Shown here piece by piece: positions 44,237-52,772 of a DNA stretch of 64,000 nucleotides. The translations under genes and the position numbers were made by a program. Positions within the stretch are counted from its first letter, which is position 1. Each line of letters begins with the position of its first letter. Under the pieces are notes generated by a model, which was not told where the DNA came from, ran no database searches, and was given only the letters and a program-made list of their open reading frames with translations. Source of the DNA: Methanomassiliicoccus sp. UBA345 (lineage in GTDB: Archaea > Thermoplasmatota > Thermoplasmata > Methanomassiliicoccales > Methanomassiliicoccaceae); contig DATD01000002.1 in assembly GCA_002504525.1 (NCBI GenBank), positions 114,460 through 178,459 on the forward strand. Direction: 5' to 3'.

Positions 44237-45403
44237 TTGAAACGCACGTACGAGGAGATTAACGCCAAGATCCAGCATGGCGACGCCGTCGTGATGACGG
44301 CCGAGGAGGCCATCAAGCTGGCGGAGAGCAAGGGCATCGAGAAGGCGGCCAAAGAGGTGGACGTCGTTACCACCGGCACCTTCGGCGCCATGTGCTCCTC
44401 CGGCGCGTTCATCAACTTTGGGCACTCAGAGCCGCCGATCCGCATGAAGAGCGTCTGGCTCAACGGCGTTCCCGCCTATACCGGCATAGCCGCGGTGGAT
44501 GCCTACATCGGCGCCACCGAAGAGCGGGAGGAGGATGGCGCTCCATACGGCGGCGCCCACGTCATCGAGGACCTGGTGAGCGGGAAGGCCGTCCATCTGA
44601 GAGCGAAGGCCCCCGGGACCGACTGCTACCCGAGGAAGGACATCGACACCTACATCTCGCTGCGGACCGTGAACCAGGCGTACATGTTCAATCCCCGGAA
44701 CGCGTATCAGAACTACGGTGTGGCGACGAACTCGTCGGAGAGGGCGCTGTTCACCTACATGGGGAAGCTCCTGCCTCACTACGGGAACATGACGTACAGC
44801 AGCGCCGGGCAGCTGTCCCCGCTGCTGAAGGACCCGCATATGAGGACCATCGGCATCGGAACGAGGATCTTCCTCGGCGGCGGGATCGGGTACGTGTCCT
44901 GGGAGGGAACGCAGTACAAGACCTCTCCACGCGAGAAGAACGGCGCCCCGGTCGGTTCGGCGCGCTCGCTCGCGGTCATCGGCGACCTACGCGGCATGAG
45001 CCCCGAGTTCGTGCAGGCGCTGTCGTTCACCGGCTACGGCATCAGCCTGGGGGTCGGCATCGGCATTCCGATACCGATCCTGGATGAGAACCTCATGCGC
45101 ACCGCGGTGCTGCGGGACGACCAGATCTTCGCGCCAGTGCTCGACTATGCGATACAGTCGAGGAACCGCAAGCCTATCGCCGAGTTCTCCTACGCCCAGC
45201 TGAGAAGCGGTTCGGTGGAGCTGTTCGGAAAGAAGGTGCAGACCTCCTCGCTGTCGTCCTACTACAAGGCAAGGATCATCGCCCAGAGGCTGAAGGGCAT
45301 GATAGAGGAGAAGGAGTTCACCCTCACCAGTCCAGTGGAGCAGCTGCCGGAGGAGAGGATGCAGCGCTCTCTTGACGTATGCTCCAGGGAGGATGTGCTG
45401 TAA
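44237..45403 (+). CDS. L-aspartate semialdehyde sulfurtransferase (COG1900/DUF39, homocysteine biosynthesis)
   Basis: A 388-residue COG1900 protein. In methanogens this family, with the NIL-ferredoxin partner, converts aspartate semialdehyde and sulfide to homocysteine. Two cysteines in conserved-looking contexts, C53 (GAMCSSGAF) and C130 (GTDCYPRKD), are candidates for persulfide chemistry. Other recognisable blocks are FGHSEPPIRM, YGGAHVIEDL, FLGGGIGYVSWEGTQ and FTGYGISLGVGIGIPIP. No CBS pair is fused at the C-terminus. Start is TTG 44237 with AGGTGA about 6 bases upstream. It lies 8 bases after asd, which makes its substrate. Confidence 0.88.
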   Translation: MKRTYEEINAKIQHGDAVVMTAEEAIKLAESKGIEKAAKEVDVVTTGTFGAMCSSGAFINFGHSEPPIRMKSVWLNGVPAYTGIAAVDAYIGATEEREEDGAPYGGAHVIEDLVSGKAVHLRAKAPGTDCYPRKDIDTYISLRTVNQAYMFNPRNAYQNYGVATNSSERALFTYMGKLLPHYGNMTYSSAGQLSPLLKDPHMRTIGIGTRIFLGGGIGYVSWEGTQYKTSPREKNGAPVGSARSLAVIGDLRGMSPEFVQALSFTGYGISLGVGIGIPIPILDENLMRTAVLRDDQIFAPVLDYAIQSRNRKPIAEFSYAQLRSGSVELFGKKVQTSSLSSYYKARIIAQRLKGMIEEKEFTLTSPVEQLPEERMQRSLDVCSREDVL

Positions 45404-45807
45404 TGTCCAAGAAGAAGATCAACCTGTACTTCCAGCCCGAGCGGGTCAACGAGCCGATCACCTATCACCTGGTGAAGGAGTACGACCTCAAGTTCAACAT
45501 CCTGCGTGCCGACGTCGAGGAGAAGGGGGGCCGGCTGCTCATCGAGGTGGAAGGCCGACCGGCCCAGATCGGCAAGGGCATCGCGTACCTCCAGTCGATA
45601 GGCGTGGAGGTCAAGGAGCTGAACGAGTATGTCGAGAAGGACAGTTCCCGGTGCACCAACTGCGGGATGTGCGTGTCCATCTGCCCGGCCGACGCCATCG
45701 AGATGGACCGGAAGACCTGGGAGGTCAGGTTCGACCAGGGCAAATGCATCGCCTGCGGGCTGTGCGTGTCCGGCTGCCCTCCCCAGGCCATGAAGCTCAA
45801 GGTATGA
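45403..45807 (+). CDS. NIL-domain 2[4Fe-4S] ferredoxin (homocysteine biosynthesis partner)
   Basis: A 134-residue two-domain protein. Residues about 1-75 are a NIL domain (LYFQPERVNEPITYHLVKEYDLKFNILRADVEEKG), and residues about 80-134 carry two C-x2-C-x2-C-x3-C cluster motifs (CTNCGMCVSICP and CIACGLCVSGCP). It probably delivers electrons or sulfur to the COG1900 protein encoded just before it. The start codon shares one base with that gene's stop (TAATG), and its own stop overlaps the next start by 4 bases. Confidence 0.9.
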   Translation: MSKKKINLYFQPERVNEPITYHLVKEYDLKFNILRADVEEKGGRLLIEVEGRPAQIGKGIAYLQSIGVEVKELNEYVEKDSSRCTNCGMCVSICPADAIEMDRKTWEVRFDQGKCIACGLCVSGCPPQAMKLKV

Positions 45808-46541
45808 GGAGACGGCACTTCGAGGTCGAGGAGACCGCGGTCACCATCCTGGCCGACGGGTCGTTCTTCAGCGTGGCCGAGGAGTCCATCTTCCGTTCGC
45901 GGGACGTGATAAAACGGTTCATCCGCAGCGAGCCGCTGTTCGGCGTCACGCTGGAGCCGTACCGCCCGGGGCCGGACGCCCCTCCGCTCGTGGTGAGGAT
46001 GTGCGATGCCGCCGAGGCGGCTGGAGTGGGGCCGATGGCAGCGGTGGCCGGGGCGATCGCCGAGAGGGCGGTCATGGACATGCGTGATGCCGGGGCCGAG
46101 CAGGCGGTGGTCGACAACGGCGGGGACATAGCGTTCCTCCTCAAGGAAGAGACGACCGTGGCGCTGTACGCTGGCGAGAGCGTCCAGGGCCTGGGGTTCA
46201 TGATCGCTCCGCGCGACGGCGTGTTCGGCATGTGCACCTCCTCGGCGACCATCGGACCATCCATATCGTTCGGGATGGCCGACGCAGCCACCGTCATCGC
46301 CGAGAACGTGGCCTTGGCGGATGCCTGCGCCACTCGCCTTGGGAACCTCGTTACCGATGCGACCGATGAAGTGATGAGCGCCGCGGTGAGCGAGATCGTA
46401 TCGGTGAAGGGCATCGACGGAGCGCTGGCGGCGGCGGGCGGCCGCATCGCCATGAGGGGGCGGATGCCCGAGCTGATACGCGTCGCGGCCGATCCATCCA
46501 AGATCACGAAGGTAGAGTTCCTTCGGAACCGAGAAGTATGA
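45804..46541 (+). CDS. UPF0280/COG2122 family protein (ApbE-like, homocysteine biosynthesis)
   Basis: A 245-residue COG2122 protein, distantly related to ApbE flavin transferases. VVDNGGDIAFLLKEETTVALYAG and MCTSSATIGPSISFGMADAATVIAENVALADACATRLGN are its signature blocks. In methanogens COG2122 genes have been linked genetically with COG1900 and the NIL-ferredoxin for homocysteine formation from aspartate semialdehyde, though the exact reaction is not settled. Here all three are contiguous with asd. The ATG overlaps the ferredoxin stop; this is the last gene of the tightly packed operon. Confidence 0.87.
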   Translation: MRRRHFEVEETAVTILADGSFFSVAEESIFRSRDVIKRFIRSEPLFGVTLEPYRPGPDAPPLVVRMCDAAEAAGVGPMAAVAGAIAERAVMDMRDAGAEQAVVDNGGDIAFLLKEETTVALYAGESVQGLGFMIAPRDGVFGMCTSSATIGPSISFGMADAATVIAENVALADACATRLGNLVTDATDEVMSAAVSEIVSVKGIDGALAAAGGRIAMRGRMPELIRVAADPSKITKVEFLRNREV

Positions 46542-46586
46542 ACTGAAGATTTGATAGCCTAAGAGTGATACCGATCCAGTGCGCTC

Positions 46587-47822
46587 ATGGGCAGAAAGGG
46601 AAGAAAAGTTCTCGTTGTATTGGTGGTCGCCATCATCCTGCTGGCGGCGGTGTTCGCATATCAGAAGGGACTGGTAAAGCTGCCGTGGGAGGACGATGCA
46701 ACGAGGTCGGCCGGCGGACCGGCGGCTTATGACGTTACGGTGAACGGCACGGCGGCGAACATCATTCTCAGGGACAACATGAGCGACGCTTCGCTGTCGT
46801 CGGTTCGCATCATCCTGTATGGTCCCGGCCTCGGCCAGGGGCAGTGGGCCTTGCATGGCGGCAACTCCTCGGAGGAAGTGCTGCCCAACGTCGAGATGAG
46901 CTACGTGGACGTCGATGGGGACAGTACCGTCAGCGCCGGCGACAATATGATCGTATGGTCCGAGGCTGGCCTAGCCTTCGGCGTGTGGCACCTCAACGTC
47001 GTGCAGCCGGATGAGGACGGCGAAAGGAACGAGAGCATGCGCTTCCAGGTGCTCCCGCCGGGCGTGGGGCCGTTCGATGATGACCTGGAGATACACTTCC
47101 TCGACGTCGGGCAGGGAGACGCCACGCTGATAAGGACCAGCGACAGCCGGTGGGTCCTGATCGATGCAGGCCCGTCATCGAGCGCCGGCGACCTGCTGGA
47201 GCAGCTCGATGCGAAGGGCGTTGACCGAATCGACGCCCTGGTGATCAGCCACCCGCACACCGACCACTATGGCGGCGCCGACGAGGTGTTGAAGGCCTAC
47301 GACGTGGGCCGCGTTTATCACCCTGGCCTGGAGAGCGGCATGATGTTCGATTCGCTGCTCGATGTCGTCGAGGAAGAAGGCTGTCCGGTGTACACCGACG
47401 AGCATCTGGATCCCGGCGACTACCTCAACATCAGCATGACCGAGGACTTCAGGGTGATGTCGATCGCCTCGTCCGGCGATACGAACGAGGCCAGCATCGT
47501 CATGCTGGTCGCCAACCAGGGAATGAGCGTCCTGTTGACCGGCGACCTCGGCCTTGAAGGAGAGGCGCTGTTCGTCCAGAGATGGGGCGGGGCCGATGTC
47601 GACGTCGATGTGCTCAAGGTGGGCCACCACGGCTCGCGATCCTCGTCGAGCACAGCGTTCCTGGAACTGGTCTCGCCGGAGCGCGCCGTGATCTCGGTGG
47701 GCGAGGACAACAGCTACGGGCATCCTCACGCTGAGGCGCTGGAGCGATTGGCTGCGCTATCCATCGAGGTGAGCCGGACCGAAGAGGGAGCGATCACCAT
47801 TGCTCAGCACGAGTTCTCATGA
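46587..47822 (+). CDS. Exported ComEC/Rec2-like metallo-beta-lactamase-fold protein
   Basis: A 411-residue protein with a basic N-terminus and one membrane anchor (about 7-25, VLVVLVVAIILLAAVFAY), a beta-rich outer module (about 45-150), and a metallo-beta-lactamase domain (about 165-411). The domain has the ComEC-type HFLDVGQGDATLIR start, metal motif SHPHTDHYGG (H-x-H-x-D-H), LLTGDLG and VGHHGSRSSSS. An EF-hand/dockerin-like loop, DVDGDSTVSAGD (about 112-123), could bind calcium. Such proteins may be secreted nucleases or phosphodiesterases; there are no ComEC channel helices. It begins 45 bases after the homocysteine operon. Confidence 0.82.
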   Translation: MGRKGRKVLVVLVVAIILLAAVFAYQKGLVKLPWEDDATRSAGGPAAYDVTVNGTAANIILRDNMSDASLSSVRIILYGPGLGQGQWALHGGNSSEEVLPNVEMSYVDVDGDSTVSAGDNMIVWSEAGLAFGVWHLNVVQPDEDGERNESMRFQVLPPGVGPFDDDLEIHFLDVGQGDATLIRTSDSRWVLIDAGPSSSAGDLLEQLDAKGVDRIDALVISHPHTDHYGGADEVLKAYDVGRVYHPGLESGMMFDSLLDVVEEEGCPVYTDEHLDPGDYLNISMTEDFRVMSIASSGDTNEASIVMLVANQGMSVLLTGDLGLEGEALFVQRWGGADVDVDVLKVGHHGSRSSSSTAFLELVSPERAVISVGEDNSYGHPHAEALERLAALSIEVSRTEEGAITIAQHEFS

Positions 47823-47841
47823 GCGCCTCCGCTCCCCCGTG

Positions 47842-47863
47842 CTGAGCGGTCTCAGGCTTTTTT
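47842..47863 (+). terminator. Hairpin plus T6 terminator
   Basis: CTGAG (47842-47846), loop CGGT, CTCAG (47851-47855), then GC and six T residues (47858-47863). It begins 20 bases after the stop of the metallo-beta-lactamase-fold gene and probably ends the transcript. The following 175 bases up to the MFS gene hold no recognised feature. Confidence 0.62.
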
Positions 47864-48038
47864 CGAGCCTTTCCTAACATGCTCATTTCGGCGTCTTACA
47901 GCCAGGAGCACAGGGTGCAGGGCCTGGTCCGCCTATCGCCGTCTCGGACCCATCATCGCGAGCCCTCTGCGGCCGAATATCGAAAGCTTATTGGGCCGTG
48001 ATAGGCTTCTACGCCCATCGAGGTTCGCAGGCTAGAGC

Positions 48039-49238
48039 ATGGAGGACAGGGACCGCTTCTTTTACGGGCTGAGCATGGCGGGAGCGCTGGCAATTCTGAG
48101 CTCCACCATGTCCAAGAACCCCATCCTGCCGCTGTTCGCCCAGGACCTGGGGGCAGAGGGAGCGGCCCTCGGCCTCATCGCGGCTGCGTCGACCATTCCC
48201 GGCATCCTGGTCTCCCTCCCGGCCGGCTCGCTCTCCGACCGGTGGGGCTACCGCCGGGTGATGTACCTCTCCGCTCTGATCTTCGCCACCGCTCCGTTCC
48301 TCTATCTGTTCGTCGACGGCCCGGAAGCGTTGTGGGCGGTGCGGTTCTACCACGGCTTCGCCACTGCCATCTTCGGCACGGTGGCCAAGGCGGCCATCGT
48401 GGACGCGTTCCCAGATCAGAAGGCCTCCAGGCTGACGTTCTACTCATCGTCGACCATCGTGGGAAGGAGCGCGGCCCCCTTCCTGGGCGGCTTCCTGCTG
48501 GTGCTCACCAATTACGGCTACAAGGACGTATACGCGCTGATCGGCGTGGCGGGCCTGTCCGCCCTGCTGGCCATCGTCATGGTGTACCGCCGGGACGGCT
48601 CGGGCATCGGACCGAGAAAGGTTCATGCCCCATTGGCCAGCCAGCTTTGGTCCATCGTATCGCAGCGCAGGGTGCTGGTGGCCTCCACGGTGGAGGCGGT
48701 GCAGTACTTCACGTTCGGCGCGTTCGAGTTCTTCATCGTGCTCTACGCGGCCGCGGCGGGGATCGACCTCGTGCTGATAACGCTCATCACCGGCTCGCAG
48801 CTCCTCACCGTCATATTCGTCAAGCCGATGCTCGGCCGCCTCGCCGACCGTTCGGGGAAGGAGCGCCTCATCGTGGCGGGCCTGATCCTTGGCGGCGTTT
48901 CCGTGATGCTCGTCCCCCTCACCGGGAACCCCGCCGCGCTGATCACCCTCTCGATCGCCTTCGGAACGGGGTTCGCAGCCGTTACCGCATCCACCGACGC
49001 CTTGGTGTCGGACCTATGCGAGAGTTCCGGCTCCGGCTCGACCATGGGGTTCCTGAACACCCTCATGGACGTCGGGCAGGCAGCCGGCCCCATCGCGGTG
49101 GGGGCGGTCATCGCTACCTCGCTGTCCTATGCTGGAGGCTTCAGCCTAATGGCGCTCCTCTTGCTGGCGGCGATGGTGCTGTTCGCTATCACGTTCCGGG
49201 GCAGGCGTTGTGGCGCGGACGCGGGCCGTGAACGGTGA
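48039..49238 (+). CDS. Major facilitator superfamily transporter
   Basis: A 399-residue protein with about twelve membrane segments. The conserved loop between segments 2 and 3 reads GSLSDRWGYRRVMYLSA (about 60-77), with a second-half counterpart GRLADRSGKERLIVAG (about 266-281), both MFS signatures. The VTASTDALVSDL and FLNTLMDVGQAAGP motifs are typical of drug/H+ antiporter-like members. The exported substrate is not evident and no regulator lies beside it. It is convergent with the radical SAM gene. Confidence 0.87.
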   Translation: MEDRDRFFYGLSMAGALAILSSTMSKNPILPLFAQDLGAEGAALGLIAAASTIPGILVSLPAGSLSDRWGYRRVMYLSALIFATAPFLYLFVDGPEALWAVRFYHGFATAIFGTVAKAAIVDAFPDQKASRLTFYSSSTIVGRSAAPFLGGFLLVLTNYGYKDVYALIGVAGLSALLAIVMVYRRDGSGIGPRKVHAPLASQLWSIVSQRRVLVASTVEAVQYFTFGAFEFFIVLYAAAAGIDLVLITLITGSQLLTVIFVKPMLGRLADRSGKERLIVAGLILGGVSVMLVPLTGNPAALITLSIAFGTGFAAVTASTDALVSDLCESSGSGSTMGFLNTLMDVGQAAGPIAVGAVIATSLSYAGGFSLMALLLLAAMVLFAITFRGRRCGADAGRER

Positions 49239-49259
49239 TCGGGAACGGAGCGGCCACGA

Positions 49260-50675
49260 TCACTTGAACGGTCCCAGGCCGTCCTTCACCGCCGCGATGG
49301 CGTTCGGGTTGCGGATGTTACCCAGGACCACGCTGCGCGCGGTCGGATTGACCAATAGTATGTGGACGAGCTCACGAAGGCCGCGCAGGCTCTTCCAGGC
49401 GCCCAGGAAGGAGCCGTAGCCGTCGTTGACGATCTCCTCCAGCTGCTCCCTGGAGGCATGCTCCGGGAAGTACTCGTAGACGCGGTGGTTGGTCTTCCAG
49501 TCGTCCGGCGCCATCACGCCCTGTTCGCTCAGGGAGTCCCACATGGGAGTGCCGATCAGCATGTCCAGGATGTTGTACTGGACGCCGTGGGGCCGAAGGG
49601 AACGAGCGAAATCTATGGTATGCTTGACGTCGTCGAGCGATTCCACCGGCGCCCCCACGATGTACGATGTGATGACCAGCATGCCGGCCTTCTTGGCATT
49701 GGCCACCGCCTCGGCGGTCTGCTGCGGGGAGATCGTCTTGTTGTAGTACTCCAGGACATGCGGCGACGCGGACTCGGCCCCGAAGTAGATGACGTCGAAA
49801 CCGGCCTTCTTCATCTTCTTCAGCAACAGCAGCGAGGCATGGTTGGCGCGGCCCTCGCAGTACAGCTTCATCTCGATGCCGCGCTCCTGGATCAGGTCGC
49901 AGATCCTCTCCACCCTCGACACCTTTTGCGTGAAGTTGTCGTCCACGAACACGCATTCGCGGTACCCGTCCCGGTACAGCATCTCGAGCTCGTCCACCAC
50001 GTTCTCGGCGCTGCGCTGCCTCCACTTCGTCTGGGAGAACGCGGCGCAGGAGCAGTACGAGCATCGGAAGGGGCAGCCTCTCGATGACGATATGGTGGTG
50101 AACTTCCCGAAGGTCAGCGGAATGCCCTGGAAATAGTACCCGTACCGGAAGTCGCCCAGGAGGCTGCGGTCCGGGAACGGCAGCCTATCGAGGTCGTCGA
50201 CGAGGGTCAGCGATCCCTCCACCAGGCCGCTCCCGCTGCGGTACGATATGCCGGCCACATCCGCTGGCTCCGTGCCGTTCTCGATATGCTCCAGAAGGCG
50301 TGGGAACGAATCCTCCGCCTCCCCCTTGATGATGTAGTCGATGAAACCGTACTCGCTCATGATCTCCCGGGCGGCGAAGGTGGCATGATATCCGCCCAGG
50401 ACCAGGACGATATCGGGCAGACGCCTCCTGACCTCGGCCAGGACCTCCATGGTAGCGAGGAACGTATGGGTGGAGCAGTTCATGCCCAGCACGTCCGGCC
50501 GCTCTTCCATCACGCGCTCCACGAACCTCTCTGGAGTGTAGTTCTGGCAGAAAGCGTCGACCACTACGACATCATCGTCCCTGGTCTGCCGGACCGACCC
50601 GGCCAGATATAGCAAGCCCAGGGGAGGCCACATCTCGGTGGTCTTCCATGGAGGGGTCGACAGCATCACTTTCAT
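49260..50675 (-). CDS. B12-binding radical SAM protein
   Basis: A 471-residue class B radical SAM protein. Residues about 1-140 form a cobalamin-binding-like Rossmann domain (MLSTPPWKTTEMWPPLGLLYLAG, LVLGGYHATFAAREIM). The radical SAM barrel follows with the C-x3-C-x2-C cluster motif at C201, C205 and C208 (SRGCPFRCSYCSC), FVDDNFTQ and YFGAESASPHVLEYYNK. The family performs methyl transfers or other alkylations at unreactive carbons; the substrate is unknown. No biosynthetic partner gene is next to it. A minus-strand TATA box (TTATAAAT, about 50707-50714) precedes ATG 50675 by about 35 bases. Confidence 0.86.
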   Translation of the reverse strand: MKVMLSTPPWKTTEMWPPLGLLYLAGSVRQTRDDDVVVVDAFCQNYTPERFVERVMEERPDVLGMNCSTHTFLATMEVLAEVRRRLPDIVLVLGGYHATFAAREIMSEYGFIDYIIKGEAEDSFPRLLEHIENGTEPADVAGISYRSGSGLVEGSLTLVDDLDRLPFPDRSLLGDFRYGYYFQGIPLTFGKFTTISSSRGCPFRCSYCSCAAFSQTKWRQRSAENVVDELEMLYRDGYRECVFVDDNFTQKVSRVERICDLIQERGIEMKLYCEGRANHASLLLLKKMKKAGFDVIYFGAESASPHVLEYYNKTISPQQTAEAVANAKKAGMLVITSYIVGAPVESLDDVKHTIDFARSLRPHGVQYNILDMLIGTPMWDSLSEQGVMAPDDWKTNHRVYEYFPEHASREQLEEIVNDGYGSFLGAWKSLRGLRELVHILLVNPTARSVVLGNIRNPNAIAAVKDGLGPFK

Positions 50676-50798
50676 GAGATCGGGGTTGTCAATGATTTGC
50701 CGATGATTTATAATTGTCAGTCGGCGATACTTCTTCCGGCAGGGAGCGGCGCCCCTTTTGACGCGACCTGAAACACAGCATCCAGTCGCTCCGCATAG

Positions 50799-50850
50799 GT
50801 TAATAATGAGGACGCGATATCAGCATGTCGAGCTTTAAAAGGGTGAACAA
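50799..50850 (+). promoter_or_regulatory. Promoter and ribosome binding site of the his operon
   Basis: A TTAATAAT box (about 50799-50806) places a transcript start near 50828, giving a leader of about 23 bases with AAGGGTGAA just before the hisG ATG (50851). A second A/T stretch, TTTAAAAG near 50834, is too close to the ATG to serve as the TATA box. Confidence 0.5.
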
Positions 50851-51717
50851 ATGTCTTTGAAATTGGCCGTGCCGAACAAGGGACGTCTTAACGAGAGGAC
50901 GATGGACGTCCTCCGCCAGGCGGGCCTGGATATAGAGAACGGGGCGGAGAGGAAGCTGTACGCCTCCGTCAAGAACGGCGGGGACATGTCCGTTCTGTTC
51001 CTGCGGGCGCAGGACATCGTGAGGTTCGTCCATTCGGGCGCGGTGGACATGGGGATCACGGGCTGGGACATCGTCCTGGAGACCGACCTCGAAGTGGAGA
51101 AGCTGATCGACCTTGGCTACGGCCGGTGCCGCCTCTCGGTGGCGGTGCCCGAGGCAATGGGCATCACCTCGGCGGCGGACATTCCTGACGGTTCGACCGT
51201 GGCAACGTCGTTCCCGCACATGGCCGGCAAGTACTTCGCCGGCCTGGGCAAGAACGTCAACATCATCACCGTGTCCGGCGCGGCGGAGGTGACGCCCCAC
51301 CTGGGGGTGGCCGATGTCATCGTCGACCTGGTCTCGTCCGGCTCCACGCTCAAGACCAACAAGCTGATCGAGATCGCGGTCATCGCCGAGTCGCAGGCCG
51401 TGCTGGTGGCGTCGAAGAAGAGCCTGCCGACCAAGGAGACGGAGATGAGGGAGCTGGCCTCGGCCATCGAGAGCGTGCTGGCGGCCGAGGACAAGCGCTA
51501 CCTAATGGCCGACGTCCCGGTCGACATGCTCGATGAGGCCCGCGGTTTCCTTCCAGGCGTGGCCGGGCCAACGGTCATGAACATCGCCGGGAGGGAGGAC
51601 ATCGTCGCCATACATGTGGTGGTGGACAATTCCCTGATCTACGATTCAGTGAACCGGCTCAAGCGGATCGGTGCCACCGGCATACTGATCGTCCCCATCG
51701 ACCGGATGGTCCCCTAG
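50851..51717 (+). CDS. hisG: ATP phosphoribosyltransferase (long form)
   Basis: First step of histidine synthesis, joining ATP and PRPP. The 288-residue protein is the long HisG type: catalytic periplasmic-binding-protein-like domains (LKLAVPNKGRLNERTMDVLRQAG at the start, VDMGITGWDIV, DVIVDLVSSGSTLKTNKL with the PRPP loop) plus a C-terminal ACT-like domain (about 215-288) that binds histidine for feedback inhibition. Because it is the long form, no HisZ partner is required. It heads a ten-gene operon. Confidence 0.95.
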   Translation: MSLKLAVPNKGRLNERTMDVLRQAGLDIENGAERKLYASVKNGGDMSVLFLRAQDIVRFVHSGAVDMGITGWDIVLETDLEVEKLIDLGYGRCRLSVAVPEAMGITSAADIPDGSTVATSFPHMAGKYFAGLGKNVNIITVSGAAEVTPHLGVADVIVDLVSSGSTLKTNKLIEIAVIAESQAVLVASKKSLPTKETEMRELASAIESVLAAEDKRYLMADVPVDMLDEARGFLPGVAGPTVMNIAGREDIVAIHVVVDNSLIYDSVNRLKRIGATGILIVPIDRMVP

Positions 51718-51722
51718 GTGAG

Positions 51723-52772
51723 ATGATGAACAAGGAATGGGTCAGAGAGACGGTGCGAGACATACCGCTGTACTACAATCCCAAGGTGACGGCGGTGCGT
51801 ATGGACACCTCGACCAATGTGCTCGGTCCAAATCCAGTGGTGCGGGACGTGCTGAACGGCTGCGCCGACATGGACCTCAATCAATACCCGAAGCCGTATT
51901 CCGACTCGCTGAGGGAGGCGTTGGCCGATACGTACGGACTCAAGCCGGACAACTTCGTGGTGGGCAACGGCTCGGACGAGGTGCTGGACATCATTTTCAA
52001 GACATTCATGGAGGCGGGCGAGACCGTGGTGGCGCCATATCCGTCGTACTCGCTGCACGGCTTCTTCGTGAGGGTCAACGGCGGCCGGTTCGCGACCGTC
52101 GATCTCGATGAGGGGTTCCGCCTGGACCCCGACGCGCTTCTCGCGGAGAGGGGGAAGATCATTATCCTATGCACCCCGAACAACCCGACGGCCAACACCT
52201 TCGACGCCAAGGCGGTGGAGCGCGTGGTCAGGGAGCATGACGGCCCGGTCATCGTGGACGAGGCATACGGAGAGTTCGCCGAGAGCTCGTTCCTGCCGCT
52301 GGTGGACGATTATGAGAACCTGATCGTCACCAGGACGTTCTCCAAGGCCTACGGTATGGCCGGCCTCAGGGTGGGGTACATGGCATCCAACCTCGAGATG
52401 GCCGAGCAGCTGCAGAAGATCAAGATCCCGTACTCGCTCAACCGCATATCCGAGCAGGCGGCCATCGCCGCGCTGCGCGACCGCGAGTACGTGGACAGGT
52501 CGGTCGAGCTGGTGCGCAGGGAGCGGGAGAAGCTCTCCCGCGGACTCGACGCGCTGGGGCTCGCCCCGTTCCCGTCCCAGAGCAACTTCGTGCTGTTCCA
52601 GTGCCCAGTGCCCTCGTCCGAGGTGGTATCTCGCCTCGCGGCCAAGGGCGTCCTGATACGCGACTTCGGCAAGCAGCGGATGCTGGAGGACTGCGCTCGC
52701 ACCACCGTGGGAACGGATGAGCTCAACACCATGCTGCTGTCCAAGCTGAAAGAGGTGATGGAGGAATGGTGA
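51723..52772 (+). CDS. hisC: Histidinol-phosphate aminotransferase
   Basis: Transfers an amino group to imidazole acetol phosphate. The 349-residue fold type I PLP enzyme has NQYPKPYSDSLREALADTYG, VGNGSDEVLDIIFKTF, CTPNNPTANTF, VIVDEAYGEFAE and the Schiff-base lysine in RTFSKAYGMAGLRVGY. Starts at ATG 51723 with AGGTGA close upstream (ATG 51726 also possible), 5 bases after hisG. May also aminate aromatic 2-oxo acids made by the tyrA and pheA products. Confidence 0.94.
   Translation: MMNKEWVRETVRDIPLYYNPKVTAVRMDTSTNVLGPNPVVRDVLNGCADMDLNQYPKPYSDSLREALADTYGLKPDNFVVGNGSDEVLDIIFKTFMEAGETVVAPYPSYSLHGFFVRVNGGRFATVDLDEGFRLDPDALLAERGKIIILCTPNNPTANTFDAKAVERVVREHDGPVIVDEAYGEFAESSFLPLVDDYENLIVTRTFSKAYGMAGLRVGYMASNLEMAEQLQKIKIPYSLNRISEQAAIAALRDREYVDRSVELVRREREKLSRGLDALGLAPFPSQSNFVLFQCPVPSSEVVSRLAAKGVLIRDFGKQRMLEDCARTTVGTDELNTMLLSKLKEVMEEW

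Noticed and set aside
45465..46856. A 463-codon minus-strand frame across the ferredoxin, COG2122 and metallo-beta-lactamase genes
   Set aside because: It covers parts of three well-supported plus-strand genes and their junctions; composition is that of antisense sequence.
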